Positions 12,401 to 43,589 are shown, counted from the stretch's first letter. The stretch: 64,000 nucleotides of DNA from Haemonchus contortus (GCA_000469685.2 LS997566.1:31490996-31554995); one strand, 5' to 3'. The notes: generated from the letters alone by a model not told the origin. Made by a program: numbers and translations.

Positions 12401-15400
12401 GCTACCGTGGACCTAGAGCCTTTAAATTCGTTAAGAGTGCAGAGATGGAAAACATGGTAAGTGGCCGCTTGTACCCCACCCGAAGGGGTGAAAATCTTTG
12501 GTACAGACCTGAGGCTTTCAAATTTAGCAGGAGTACAGGTGACAGGATAGAAATGTTTATGGTATGTAGGTGCAGGAAGGGAATGAGCAGAATCTCGTTC
12601 ACAAAAATTGAAGGAGGGTTAGAGATGAAGGGCGTGAATGAATTGAGCTTACTTCGAGTAAAAATAATTGAATCAAGTTGGGATGGTGGTGGAGAGTGGA
12701 TAAGTGAATTGAACCCTTTAGACTGTGCGAGAATTCTCATGGTGCACGGGGTACGCACGAAGTGTGTAGGTGAGTGTATGTATATTCGGCGGAAAACATT
12801 TTGAACGTCCGGCAGGGTTAGCGAAACGAGCGCGAGCTCGATCCCTGCCTAGGCAAATCCATGCCTTGCAATAAATGCAAGATGGTGTCGGTACCGCCAG
12901 ACCTGGGTGGACAAGCCGGCTGATGGAGAAACCCAGTCCAATAATATGTCTGAAGTCTCAAAAAGATTAGTGATAAGCTCGAGACGTTACCCGAAGAGAT
13001 GGGCAGGACACCAGCCTGAGTCATGTGAACAGTATGCAAGGACTACCGACGAGTAGAAGACCCGGCCAAGAAAGATAGGAAGTTAAAGTCCGGATAAAGG
13101 TTCTGAACTTGGGAAACTAGGATGTTCCGGGAGGTTGCTGTCTTCCATGTCTTTAGAAGACACGCTGGAAATGAGTGACGACTAGAGAAATTGGGGAGGC
13201 GGCAAGCTCTATCACAACGGGGACGACAACAATCGAAACGGTGGTGCCACCGGAGTGGCGGACTTCTTCAAAGACTGTGTCTCTGCTGTCAGCAGGATCA
13301 GCAGCAGGATCATGGCTGTCAGGATAGACTCGAAAGAGGAGTACTGGACAATAATGTTCGTATACGCGCCGCGGGCCGGCTGCTCCGATTACAAAAAGAG
13401 GGCTACGTGAGCTTTGACGGGGCTACATATTAGATTAGCTCCGGAGGAAGATCATCTCACATAGCGGGTGATTGTAATGGCCACGTTGGGCATCAACAAA
13501 AAAGCTTCGAAATGATCCCCTATGGGAAGGTAATAGGAGTCAGAAAATAAGAAGAAGGGAGGGTTCTCGATCTGGTCATAGCGCACAGCCTGGCAGTTTA
13601 CAGTATTCTCTTCGCGAGAAGAAGGGCCCAGAGCAGCGGGGTGAAGAAAGAGAATTAAGCCATGTACTCGTAAGAAGGTTGTCTCTCGAAACTGCTGAAA
13701 AAATGAAAGTACTGTTTGGCGACGGTCTATCTCCATAGCATAGCTTTTCGTAGTAAACATAGCTACGATCTTCCCAAGAATCAAAAACAGAACGGAACGG
13801 AGGATCCAGTATTGGAACATAGTCTAAAAGGAATAGCTTCGAAACATGAACATCAAATGGAAGACTCTTCCAAATTTGCTAGGGGTTCAGGAAATGAACC
13901 AAGTTACTCAATCACACAGGCTCCAAGGGGACTTCGCCATGATGGGCGAGGCACTCACAAAGTGTGTCGGATGTACTGCGCCCGTTATAACTCCTTTTCT
14001 CCTGTACAAAGTGGAAGGGAGGTGGGCGTTAGGCCAACATCAACACGAACCTTAGCCTGGTGATTCGTTACCCCGATATAGTATGGCTTTATTTGTATCA
14101 AATACTTTGGCGAACCAACTTTGCAAGAAATTTCGCTCTCAAAACTGGCTCTGAGGGGATGGACGCTCCAGCGACAACGACTCTTCTCTACAAATAATAG
14201 CAAGTAATTTTATTCACATCAAGAAAGCATTAGGATTTGGATTTGAAACAGCATAGGGATTCGAAAGCCAGAATGCTTGGCAATAAGAAATTCTGAGAGG
14301 GTGGTACTCATGGATTCTCGATTGAGAACTTCTACCAAGCACTTTTGCTCAGTTCTGGATAATAAAGATGCTCTCTTTAGTAGCGCAGTTATCAAACACT
14401 TTTACGGGAGGCAATAATATTAACAGCTTGTTTTCTCGTGAATTTCGTGGAGGTGAAGTTTCCTAATCACATTCCAGATTTACTGATCCGTATGACTGGG
14501 AACAAGATGCGATAGCTAAGATTACCAGTGAAGAAACGTATGTACAGCATATTTTTTTCCCTATCACGTAATTTCAGTTGCGAATGATCTCCATCTACAA
14601 TTTCAGTGACTTAGGAATGGGTATTCGTTTTACACTGCGCTGTGGGTTTAGTGGCCATAAGGTCTACTTTCGCCCCTTGAATCGAAGTAAAGAGCCAAGA
14701 AACCAACCCATGGAAAAATCGATGGGCTGACATTACACGGTTTCCAATCTTAAGGGTTTAGTTTACGATAATTTTTGGGGTATTCGGTTTTCAACGGCAA
14801 TGAATGTAGCAACCCGGAATAGTGCAAAGGTGGGAAACGAGAGAAACGGAGAGTATATGAGTATATAGAGGGCAAATGAAAATTGAGATTGGACGAGAAT
14901 GTGACCACAAAATGGCATGGAAGAGAATATGGTGTCATTGCCTACAATAAATGATCTGCTCAAGGAAAGCTTCGTTGTGCATCGGTGATTGTTCTTTTCT
15001 GTCCGTGATGTACAGAGCCCCAGCCTAGCAATTTCAAGAGAGGAACCTCTCACGATAATAGAGAGGGAGCAACACAAGTCTGGGAGATGATAGATAGGCA
15101 AAGTGCTCAAGAATTCTGCTAGATTAATGCAATGATTCGGACTCATTCAAGAGAGAATCACTTTTTTCCTCGGGTATAAGACAGCTTCACCGATTTAAAA
15201 ACGGACAGGACAGCAGTGTACATCTCATTCCAGCATTTACAGAATTCGCAATTATAGCACAATTATCGACAGGGACAGAATAGTATCGCCATTTTTTGTA
15301 CACCTTGTAGAAATTTATTTACTCTTGGGCAAGCATTGTCGGTGACAAAGTTAGCGAATGTGGTAGAGATTTCGTAAAAGAATCGCTAGATTTTCAAATT

Positions 15401-17106
15401 CCTCACTCGCTCTTCTTGAAACCTGGGTTTCGTCGTACAGGTTTGTTATGGCTGAACCGCTCCATTGGCCAACGTTTCGACTGAATCGTAGTCTTCAGGA
15501 CCTGAAAATGGTTCGAAGCCCTCGATCTGTGACTTGCCCGACCAAGCGCCTAAACACGCTAGGCTAGTTGCAAAAACTCCCGGAGAGTCGATTTTCGAAG
15601 AGCTTCCAGCAAGGTGACCATTCTTCTGCGGTTCCATCAGCATTACGTCCCACTGTATCTGAACAGCAATGGATCAATGAGACACCAATGATGATAAGAA
15701 TTATGCGGATGATCTTGAAGCCCACAAAACCAGCCTTAACAAGGGAACTCTTGCCATTCATTCCCAATTGTGGGCTTTGAGATCACCCACTGAAATCTCA
15801 TCATCAATGTTACGTTGGTGGAACCGCAGAAGATCGGTCACTTTGCTTGGAGCTTTCTGAAGTGCAAGTTCCCGGGAGTTGTTGCAACTAGCCTAAGAGT
15901 TTTGGGCCCTTGATCGCGTGAGTCTTTTAAAAGCTTCGAACTATTTTCAGGTCTTGAAGACGACGATTCAGTCGGAACGTTGACCAGTAAACGGTTCAGC
16001 CAGAACAAACCTGAAGTCTTAAAGAACATTATGTCAAATGCCCAGGTCTCAAGAAAAGCGAATGTGAAAGTTGAAAATTTGGCAATTCTCTGACGAAATC
16101 TCTGCCACATTCGCTAGCCTTCTCACCGATAATGCTTGCCCAAGAGTAAATTAATTTCTACAAGATGTACAAAAATGGCGATACTATTCTGTCCCTGTCA
16201 ATAATTGTGCTATAATTGCGAATTCTGCAAAATGCTGGAATGAAATGTGCATTGCTGTCCTGTTCGTTTTTACTTCGGTGAAGCTATCTTATACCCGAGG
16301 AAGAAGGAGTGATTCTCTCTTAAATGAGTTCGAATCATTGCATTAAGCTAGCAGAATTCTTGAGCACTTTGCCTATCTATCATCTCCCAGGCTTGTGTTG
16401 CTCGCTCTCTATTATCGTGAGAGGTTCCTCTTTTGAAATTACTAGGCTAGGGCTCTGCACTTCACGGACAGAAAAGATCTATCACCGATGCAGAACGAAG
16501 CTTTCCTTGAACAGCATCTATTATGGTTATTGGTCATTTCCTTGTTAAACAAAAGCAAAGCCATTAACGTCATTTCGAACGACGTGAATTTTCAGCGCTA
16601 GCGAATTGATAACCTCAACACGTTCACTTCCAACGGAAATGCCATCAAGGTTGAATAAGCTCACCTCAGTGAGTTGTAATGAACTCCTGCTGTTCTATTG
16701 CTTTTGTTGCTTGTAATTTAATTGTTTTTTCCAAAATGACCCAAGCACAAATCACAACATTGATACTGTTAAGCCGAAGACCGAGCCGGGGGATTCTGAA
16801 AGGGGCCGCAGGCTTCACACTGTTCACAAAATATTTCATTCATAGTGGGGCTGAGCAGCAATAATAGCCGACTTCTCTGTTGTCCTCTTTCCACAGTTCA
16901 AGCTTTAGTAGGGAAATAGATGTTGAAGGGCAAGAGCGTACTATATAACCGTGCTTCACGTTCACAGATGAGCATTCGAAACCACGGTAAAACAGTTCTA
17001 ATGATTTTTGCAGGATTAGATGCACTGTTTCATGATCTTCCAGGAAATCGACCCGGATCATCCATTTGCGCCGGATTTTTTCGCTACGAATCCTCTTGGT
17101 TTCTGA
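397..17106 (+). CDS. Casein kinase 1 / tau-tubulin kinase-like Ser/Thr protein kinase, 12 exons
   Basis: Exons read by eye: 397-403, 511-629, 4833-4892, 4947-5065, 6995-7076, 7141-7313, 10334-10459, 11527-11613, 11666-11746, 14478-14537, 16746-16821, 17044-17106. The phases all fit and the sum is 1053 nt (350 residues plus stop). Visible motifs: Gly loop GEGAFG at 24-29, ATP-anchoring Lys46 (ALKVE), helix-C Glu60, catalytic HRDIKPGN at 134-141, DFGLAR at 159-164, and then the basic KMRRPR and GTIRYCS segments. HRDIKPGN and KMRRPR are typical of the CK1/TTBK group, and LPW closes the activation region. The family phosphorylates acidic or primed Ser/Thr substrates; the substrate here is unknown. 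It lacks a long TTBK tail and ends in NPLGF. It has no signal peptide, so it is probably cytosolic or nuclear. Exon 8 boundaries and exons 11-12 are less certain than the kinase core, although poly(A) signals follow the stop. Confidence 0.88.
2232..2255. repeat. Short (TATG)n run at the left edge of the mariner insertion
   Basis: Several TATG units sit immediately left of the insertion, and a related TATAATTATGTATGTAT stretch reappears immediately right of it at 3537-3553. The TA target lies inside this simple repeat. Confidence 0.6.
2256..3536 (+). mobile_element. mariner-type DNA transposon with intact terminal inverted repeats
   Basis: Left end TTGGGTTGTCCGAAAAGT and right end ACTTTTCGGACAACCCAA are exact complements. 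The inverted repeat runs about 36 bp, with one visible mismatch (AGTTCCCG versus AGTTGCCG in the same orientation). A TA dinucleotide flanks each end, the target site used by Tc1/mariner elements. Length is about 1.28 kb, normal for mariner. It is inserted in intron 2 of the kinase gene in the same orientation. The flanks share a longer TATAATTATGTATGTA direct repeat. Confidence 0.92.
2350..3480 (+). pseudogene. Degenerate mariner transposase
   Basis: Scattered transposase pieces occur in order but in different frames with stops. A linker resembling the EDRQSxGRLSS motif lies near 2600. A helix-turn-helix portion ending [13 protein letters not shown] lies near 2735-2785. The segment around the first catalytic Asp lies near 2870-2940 ([17 protein letters not shown], where the family has the TGDEKWI motif). 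The [16 protein letters not shown] motif around the second catalytic position lies near 3240-3290, and a C-terminal tail follows near 3390-3480. Several stops and shifts make it inactive. It could only move if a transposase is supplied from another copy. Confidence 0.85.
5268..5902. mobile_element. MITE with AGGCACAG ends (copy D), interrupted by a nested palindrome
   Basis: The left end AGGCACAGTTCATGATAA and the right end TTATCGTGGACTGTGCCT are inverted repeats shared with copies at 27186, 42460 and 57036. Internal sequence near 5350-5400 (GGTCGGAGAACAG, AATAATGGCT) matches the interior of the 57 kb copy. The target duplication is poor here (CTAA on the left, CGAA on the right). A separate foldback occupies 5621-5834, which explains the extra length compared with the roughly 500-bp siblings. 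It lies in kinase intron 4. Confidence 0.7.
5621..5834. repeat. GC-rich foldback palindrome
   Basis: The arm with GCCGGCGTGCACGAGGCAGTG, GGAGGAGGGCGGCAGA and GGTCGGT on the left is repeated as its reverse complement on the right. The symmetry continues through the AT-rich centre (TCAAAAACCA against TGGTTTTTGA). Arms are about 100 bp with a short loop near 5727. GC content is much higher than in the surroundings, suggesting a separate foldback element inserted in the MITE. Confidence 0.75.
7314..10333. other. Kinase intron 6 (3.0 kb), no recognised gene
   Basis: This stretch is intronic between HFR and GTIRY. Short open frames occur on both strands, but none has a recognisable domain or good splice context. 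It contains a repeat segment at 9690-9810 and a lone AGGCACAG MITE-like end at 9277. Confidence 0.5.
9690..9810 (-). repeat. Dispersed repeat segment, partner of 21180-21245
   Basis: Read on the minus strand this gives [17 protein letters not shown]. The segment at 21186 on the plus strand gives SRRYMLCYSHQDPHAHD. The similarity at DNA level (GGACCCACAC and flanks) marks two diverged copies of one repeat. Its family is unknown. Confidence 0.5.
12395..12790 (-). repeat. Satellite-bearing dispersed repeat, copy in kinase intron 9
   Basis: On the minus strand this contains the unit CTCTAGGTCCAC preceded by an A/T-rich AAATTT motif, as in the array at 55300-55640. The open frames on both strands here are by-products of the repeat. 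It is diverged and the ends are not sharply defined. Confidence 0.45.
12805..13660 (+). mobile_element. 5' part of an RTE-type non-LTR retrotransposon
   Basis: A GC-rich leader is followed by coding-like blocks of an apurinic endonuclease. Segments, read in more than one frame: [19 protein letters not shown] near 13195-13255, then [15 protein letters not shown] and [13 protein letters not shown] near 13300-13395, then [13 protein letters not shown] near 13460-13500, and [17 protein letters not shown] near 13555-13605. The order and spacing match the endonuclease domain of RTE/BovB elements. The reverse transcriptase is not recognisable downstream, so the copy is truncated. It lies in kinase intron 9. 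Confidence 0.8.
13090..13640 (+). pseudogene. Broken RTE endonuclease domain
   Basis: The endonuclease motifs are joined only by frame changes and interrupted by stops, for example between the VIGVRK and EEGRVLD blocks. The GDxNGH motif, which carries catalytic Asp and Asn residues, survives as GDCNGH. The copy cannot make a functional protein. Confidence 0.78.
14940..16531. repeat. 1.6 kb inverted repeat (foldback) in kinase intron 10
   Basis: The left arm (about 14940-15600) reappears as its reverse complement at about 15870-16531, leaving a loop of about 270 bp. Matching landmarks include CTTTCCTTGA near both outer ends, CACGGACAGAAAAGA, GAGAGGTTCCTCT, GCAATTATAGCACAATTAT, and the inner CTAGGCTAGTTGCAA blocks. 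Each arm contains a related open frame ([18 protein letters not shown] on one side, [18 protein letters not shown] on the other), which is simply the duplicated arm. Arms differ at scattered positions, so the structure is not freshly made. Confidence 0.88.
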
Positions 17107-17209
17107 AGATAAATGTCACTTTTAAATCATTCCAAGCTATCATCAAACTTAATTTTAGAGCATGAACACAGGAATTTGCTCTTCTGTCTCGAATGTTTTT
17201 TTAAATGAG

Positions 17210-17234
17210 AATAAACATTGCTCTTAATAATAAA
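17210..17234 (+). terminator. Polyadenylation signals of the kinase gene
   Basis: AATAAA occurs at 17210-17215 and again at 17229-17234, about 105-125 nt after the proposed TGA at 17104-17106. This supports the placement of the last exon. Confidence 0.6.
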
Positions 17235-17343
17235 GTTGTGCAACAGACTAGAGTTAACGCTAGCTATGTTTCTTGGCTGTGATCTTCCGTCAAAACAATA
17301 CATAACTAGCGGAGTCAGATTTATTGTCTATTAGGCAAATATA

Positions 17344-17780
17344 GATCGACCAAATATTACATGGGCTATCACTAGGAATTACTACGACGACGAACAGAAT
17401 AAGGCTCTATTAAATCGGGATTCGAGCGCTAATCCAAAGAATTCTAGAATTTTGGACGCTGACGTTAGAAATCACTGTACCAAAAGCTTGGGAGAAAACT
17501 TAAACCTCCCATCTTTATGTTATTCCTCTATTGATGATATTGGTTGTTGCTTTGAAAGCATATCAGTATGTGCACCAAGACATCTAAACGTAACACCAGG
17601 AACTACTATAAGAAAACATAGTCACTCAAATAATCGGAATAGAAAAAAGAACAAGTTGCTGTTCAAACTGCTGAATTTTGATGATCAACAATTTCGAATC
17701 ATTCGTAAGCATTTCCGACATAAACAACTTCCATCACCCTTTTCCCTCCCCTTGCGAAGTGGAAACATGTATTGCTTATA
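17344..17780 (+). CDS. Possible orphan exon, function unknown
   Basis: An open frame of about 145 codons starts after an acceptor-like ATATAG at 17343 and ends at 17780. It has no ATG near its start, so it would have to be an internal or terminal exon. It has a cysteine-rich centre (SIDDIGCCFES) and a basic segment (RNRKKNKLLFKLL). It lies beyond the kinase poly(A) signals and I recognise no domain. It could equally be chance open sequence; confidence is low. Confidence 0.2.
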
Positions 17781-19672
17781 AGCAAAGTACTGTCGTAAAT
17801 TCTATATTATCAGAACATGGCATGTATAAAAACATTTAATGCACCCGATCGAACAATGCAATGTGCGCAGTGACAAAAAAGAGTAAACGGTGATAAACGA
17901 CAATGACAGACTGCTACAACTGGAAGCTCGAAGAAGAACAACAGACCATGAGAAACCGATAATTCACATGTTTTCTACACATATTTGAATTAGAAACTGA
18001 AATAGTTTCAATTTTTGCGTATACAGAAGAATGAGGTGGTAGGTCACAGATGTTATTTCAGTTCTCTCCGATCGAATACTCAAGAAAAAATCAAGATGAA
18101 CTAGCTCTGCAGGGAAAGAAAAGCGTGTGCCAATATCCGTAATTTCAGCATTCACTGCTAAAAGCTTATTAAATCCTTTACATATTGCTGTCCCATTTAT
18201 GAACAATTCATGAACCTGTCCTGGGTAAATATATATTAGTATCACAAGCCTTCAGAATTCTTCCACCAACTTTCCTGCGTAAAATTCGCATCAAAGGTGC
18301 TCTCAAAAGTGTCGCCGGAGAGAGGCCGGCTCGCCGAACCCTTTAAAAATCATTTTTATGCAGTATAAAAAGAATATAACAAAATAAAAGGGTAGTCTCT
18401 CAATCCACTCTACTTCCCAATTTTCTTATTTGAATAATTTTTCGAAATAAGATCTGAAAACTATCGAACTCGGAATGAGCGTCTGTACTCCGCGTCATTA
18501 ACTCTGTGAATAGGCAACTTAAGTGAACTCTCTACGAGAGCATCATCACATCGTTTTAACAGAAAGTTACCTAGCTTCTAGGGCTGAAGTGTAGTTTCAT
18601 TGTATACCTCACTAGGAAAAGGTCGTGTCTGCCACTTTTATAACGGCCCATCGCCAGAGTGGAAGACAATCTACGGTTCTCGTTTGCCGTCGCCAGCTCT
18701 TTACACAAATGCGTACGATTGAAATCTCATCTATATATTCTTCCATGCTAACTCTGCCGTCATAATCTCGCACAAACCTACCTTACTCATTTTAAGATTC
18801 CCTATATTTCGCGACGTCTGCAGAATTTCAGGTTTTTGTGGCACTATTTGGCACCCACGTTCTCGTTGTTCACTCGAAAAGGTATCTCAACTTTTCATGG
18901 CCTGCGCCTTTGAAGTTTCGGGGGGAGGGGCAGTACATGTCTAAAAACCGTTTTGTATTTAAAAAACCGTTGTGTAAAGTCAGGGAAAGATCCAACATGA
19001 ACTTCATTGTATACATACGGTCAACAATTCTTTGATAAAAACTAGTCCGAGCGTGTCTCCAGGTTAATGTATTTAAGAGACAGTCACCTTATTCCTGTCT
19101 ATTCAATATTTCCGCTAGTTCATCATGCAGCAATTCATGCAGTAGGCCATGAAAAACTTCATGCCTTGTGGTAGTCAAGGACTAGGTACTAGGGTGACTA
19201 GGAACAACAAAATGTGAATGACAGAAATGGTGACATCATCTTCGATTACACTCCAACCCATACTCCTCACATGCTGAGTGCTCAGTGAACTTACGATTTT
19301 TATTCCGATATCAGTAAAAACAAAATTTTTTAAACAGCAATGCATTTGAATTTTTGACGCATAGCAGGTAACTGTGAAAATGGTAAGGGCATTCAGCAAA
19401 CTACGTTGGGTTCAGTGTTTAATACTTGCCGACAACATTACTCCGTAACTCGGATTCCCAGTAACTCTCACGACATTAGACGTGACCGAGACATTTTTTT
19501 GAACTTCAACGTTCCAGTTGACTTGCGTCTGGTACCATTAAGACGCCAGGAAGGGTTGGAGGGTCTATATGGCTTCTGCGAATATCGGCAAGCGGACTAG
19601 GCGTACGTGATAGTGTGCCTTCTGTGCTACACCACCTTCGCTCTTAGGAAAGGTCAATAAGACCAACTGTAA
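17781..19672. other. Convergent intergenic DNA between kinase and receptor genes
   Basis: I see no recognisable exon, tRNA or transposon terminus here. The sequence is AT-rich, with several short open frames on both strands that lack splice support. The two genes on either side are transcribed toward each other. Confidence 0.5.
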
Positions 19673-19678
19673 TTTATT
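19673..19678 (-). terminator. Polyadenylation signal of the receptor gene
   Basis: AATAAA on the minus strand lies about 115 nt downstream of the proposed receptor stop codon. Confidence 0.55.
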
Positions 19679-19792
19679 TTTTGCAAATTTCTGTTCGCAA
19701 TCATTAATCAGACTCATGCCATAAGTGCCCAAAACCACTACACTTTGTTTCTGAAATCCACGGTATTGCTAAGATAGTGCGAACTCATATCA

Positions 19793-39787
<19,995 letters not shown>

Positions 39788-40291
39788 AAGCTTTCGGTGA
39801 AATTAAAATACTGACCATAAAAATACCAATCTTTTCTCGCTGAAAGAAAAAAAATTATCACATTCTCTACACTTCATTTGAAAGTAATTTATTCTGCATC
39901 TAGTCCATAACTTTGAAGAAGTGAATTGGAGGGGCAAGTTGAACAAGTGAGTTGAACTGATTGGCAACAACAATTGATTTCAGGCGAAGAATGATTTTCA
40001 TGGCCTTAGTCAAAGAATATTGAGAGGATGGTTGTACATAGAAGTACGGTTGTAGAAGGAGAAAGGTAAGACAGAGATGCGATTTCTTTGTATTTCACGG
40101 CATTTTTCATATAATAACTGATCCAAAACGGGCGAATATCGATTGCGAAAGCACAACTGAGCAGGAGGAAAGATATATCCGAATCAAAAGTCAAACGATT
40201 TCGTAGTCCCTACGATTTCCTAGTCAGCAAACGATCAAGCGCAGATCCTGGTGAAAGTACAGGATGAATTGAACTTGTAGGCGAAGGAACA

Positions 40292-40367
40292 TTTCAAGAC
40301 AGACTATTAGCTGTTTATATGATATCCAATTTCAAGACAGACTATTAGCTGTTTATATGATATCCAA
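40292..40367. repeat. Exact 38-bp tandem duplication
   Basis: The unit beginning TTTCAAGACAGACTATTAGC and ending GATATCCAA occurs twice in immediate succession without a mismatch. It looks recent. It lies about 0.5 kb upstream of the receptor start codon. Confidence 0.95.
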
Positions 40368-41019
40368 TGGTGATCGATTGAATGGGGCCGCTAATCGATA
40401 GAGTGAGGCATATGGCTGTTTGTTCGGATTTTCCGAAGTTTTACACACTCCCATACTGACACATGTTCCGCCGTATGTAAAGTGGCGGCACTTGCTGACG
40501 AGAAACTAATTCGAGAAATCCCCTGGAACCGATTAAGCCGTGTGGACATTGCCTCGGAATGGACTTCTCACAAAGCTTAGGCGCAAATGAAATCAGTGAA
40601 TAGTCGAGCAAAGGAAATTCGCCGGAGACTAATGAGAAACAAGTGCTCGAATGTGTGGTTTGTTTCGATCACTGCTGCTAAAATGATGCACACTAATGAG
40701 TGATTTTCTGAAAGGCCCAGGAGTGGGTCAGATTACTTCCAGACGGTATGCTCACATTTGAATTAGATAGCGTAAAATGGCTTTCATTGTCAACTCCAGT
40801 TGGTCTTTCATTCGTATTTTTGGCAAATTTGGTTTAGGAAGGAGCTGGAGGAAGTATAATGAAGCATACCGGAAATCGTAGGAGTAAAGGTGACTGTTGC
40901 GTAGTGTACTGTGTTAATTTATCTAACGTCTTGAAATTTGCCCATCAAACTACTTGATTGATTGGTTATACCTCGTGCGAAGTGAGTCCAGTACCTCGTT
41001 GAGTACATCGGCCGCCACT

Positions 41020-41430
41020 GAAGGTCCATGGGTAACGGAACTTCTCCCCTATCGCGGCATTCTCCCTTGCGGCATGCGGCAAATGTCACTGCAATTACCG
41101 TACTCACCCCGTCTCCCGCCAATCGATAGGACGCGATATTTTTCTTTGACTGGCTTGCTTTTTCATTGGATTTTATCGTTTTTTCTTCTGTTTCTTTTTA
41201 GTTTTCATGTTTATTAGACTTGATTAATTAAAATGACTCCTCCTATATAAACGACGATCAAGACCGCATTTGGATTGAGAAGAGCGGCCAGCCAATTCGA
41301 ATAATTATAGGAGTCCCTACCTCACAAATTGCGCGCTCCAATCTTCCATCGCAATCCTGCGATAGGCGGCGGGAGCGGCGTGTGCGACGCCGTGTTAGGG
41401 GAGAAGTTCCCGCACCCAAGGTCCATAGCA
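41020..41430. mobile_element. MITE with ACTTCTCCCC-containing inverted ends
   Basis: The left end GGTCCATGGGTAACGGAACT with CTCCCCTATCGCGGC is mirrored on the right by GGGGAGAAGTTCCCGCACCC and AAGGTCC. The imperfect inverted repeats are about 35 bp. It has no coding capacity. Related copies lie at 47812 and 35350, with a fragment near 26405. Confidence 0.7.
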
Positions 41431-42459
41431 TTCTTAAACTGTAAAAGCCTGTGGTAATCTAAGAAATAATCTTTTTGAAAACATCAAAGACAATGGCACG
41501 AGAACTAGTATTCCTCCTTTTCTGCGTAATGAAGCTGTGGTCGTACTCAGAAACATTGGAAGGGTGTCGTACAGATTCCTGAACGGAAGCAGATGCATTT
41601 TATAAAAGATGTTGCAAAAACCTTTATTTGTACGTAGAATTTACATGATGATCCTCAAATCTTTCGGTTTCCAAATAAACAGAATAAACTTTGTGATTTC
41701 TATTATTTGACTGTGTTTATTTTCGCTTATACTAAGCACAAGTTGTTGTCAAATACGAGAAGGAAAGTGGGTTGAAGAACCTCCCCAACCTCTATGTATG
41801 TATGCATGCTCAAGCATTTGTTTGTCGCCTTTGAGCTGCCTATTCTTTCTCAAGAATGAATTTCATGGCTTTCCACACAACGATAAAGACCCTTTCCAAT
41901 ACTTACGGTTTTTTTAACCAAAATGTAAAAGCAGCTCAAACCTTACGAATCTGACTGCATTAGGAGATTCGGGACGATATCTGGCCGACCAACTGGGAAG
42001 AGAATTTTGGTAGAGCTCATGCAGAGAAGTGCGGAGCTGAAATAGTCGAAAAGACACTTCAGTGACCTCTACAGAACTTCTAATTAAATCTCTTCATTTT
42101 TTGCCTCAATAACTGTACATATTTCTTCGGTAACTCACGTTCGCATGGGGGAGGTTCTCGGATTAGGAACTTGTTTTTTTTTGCTGCTTTAATTTTTCCA
42201 CTGTAAATTGTTAATTTATGAACTCCAAAGGGCGATCAAAAAGTGTGCACAGAAGTGCATAGCTGCCCAAGTTTTTTTTTTGTCAATAGGCTAATTCGAC
42301 ATTACGACTCGCTGAAAATTGAATAGCTTAACATGTGGTGTCTGAGGATGGCTAGAGGCTCACGTGTGATTGCAAATCCGAGCTCAAATGCTGTTTGTTA
42401 GAGGATAAAGTTTTGAACCAGTTGAATAGTTGTTAAACATTTGAAAAGTACGAGCTTAA

Positions 42460-42972
42460 GGGCACAGTTCACGATAAAAAGGTTTCTTGAATTCTCCCAT
42501 TATTTGAGTTCGAGGCCTCTAATGATACCATATGAGCCGATGTCAGGTTGAGAAATTTCCTGGATACAGGACAATGAGGAGCCAAAATTGTATCGTGTGG
42601 ATGTCACACCCACCGCGAACGAGTCCCATCGGCGTTGTAGAATCTGCGCCATCCCCAGGGGAACCCATATAGGGAGTTTGAACAACTTGTCATGACCCAT
42701 GGCGACAGTGAAGACACTTTCGGAAAATATTGGCTCAATCTACATAGTCAGCTTGCGTAACTGCAACAGTCGAAATCTCGTCCGAATACCCCTTCCATGC
42801 CAATTTCTTCATGGTAATCTCGTAAAACTTTTGTTTTCACTACTTTTAGGGTGCCTTCTTTCTCACTAAGTCGGACGATTTTCTCGCTTCCTTTGCCACC
42901 GATGATTTACCCTCTAGCACTACTTTGTTATTCGTTTTAGAAGGGTACCTCAAAATTCTTGTGAACCGTACC
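42460..42972. mobile_element. TTAA-target MITE, copy C
   Basis: The left end GGGCACAGTTCACGATAA is preceded by TTAA. The right end is degenerate (CTTGTGAACCGTACC followed by TTCAA). The interior runs in the opposite orientation to copies A and B (AATGATACCATATGAG, CTCGTCCGAATACCCCTTCC). Length is about 513 bp. Confidence 0.7.
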
Positions 42973-43589
42973 TTCAATTTCACAGCCGTTTTACGAAATC
43001 CCGGAACCTCGGAGCCCATGGAAGCTCTTTTGAAGTCATTCCTAAAATTTTCCAAATCAATCAAATTCCGGAAATGTATTCACAAAGAGATCGACAAGCC
43101 TATCTTATAAGTCTTTGAGCACAACACTGATGCCTTTTGCACGGAAGTCGAGAAGCTTTGACACGGAAAGATAATCACTGCCATTTCCATATCAAGTTAA
43201 ATTACGAACTTTTTATCTCAAAGAGACGCTAAGAAGGCTGAGCTCATAGTAACGGAAAGGTACAACGTTCCGTGTGTACGGCTGGTGAACAACCTGAAAT
43301 AGAGCGAATCTGGTGAAATTTTTGCATGTACTCATAGCGGAACTATGACGTGCACTATACTCCTGCAGGGACCAGAATTATGGTTTGACTCCTTTGTCTT
43401 GCGTTAAATCGCCAGCATATCCTGCAGTAAAACGATTCAACCGGCTGTTGAACGTTGATCGGTGATTAGTTCTAGCATCCAATTGTTGCTGATGATTTAA
43501 GCGGCTACATTGTTCCCTTGGAATGCCTAGTAGAAAGTGATTAAGATAAATTTCAGATTTATAACATTCAGGACATGGGAAGTTGTGAA

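Noticed and set aside
12445..12804. Overlapping frames of about 119 codons on both strands
   Set aside because: They coincide with a dispersed satellite-type repeat and have no protein-family features.
14763..16548. Two similar frames ([13 protein letters not shown] and [13 protein letters not shown])
   Set aside because: They are the arms of the inverted repeat in the kinase intron.
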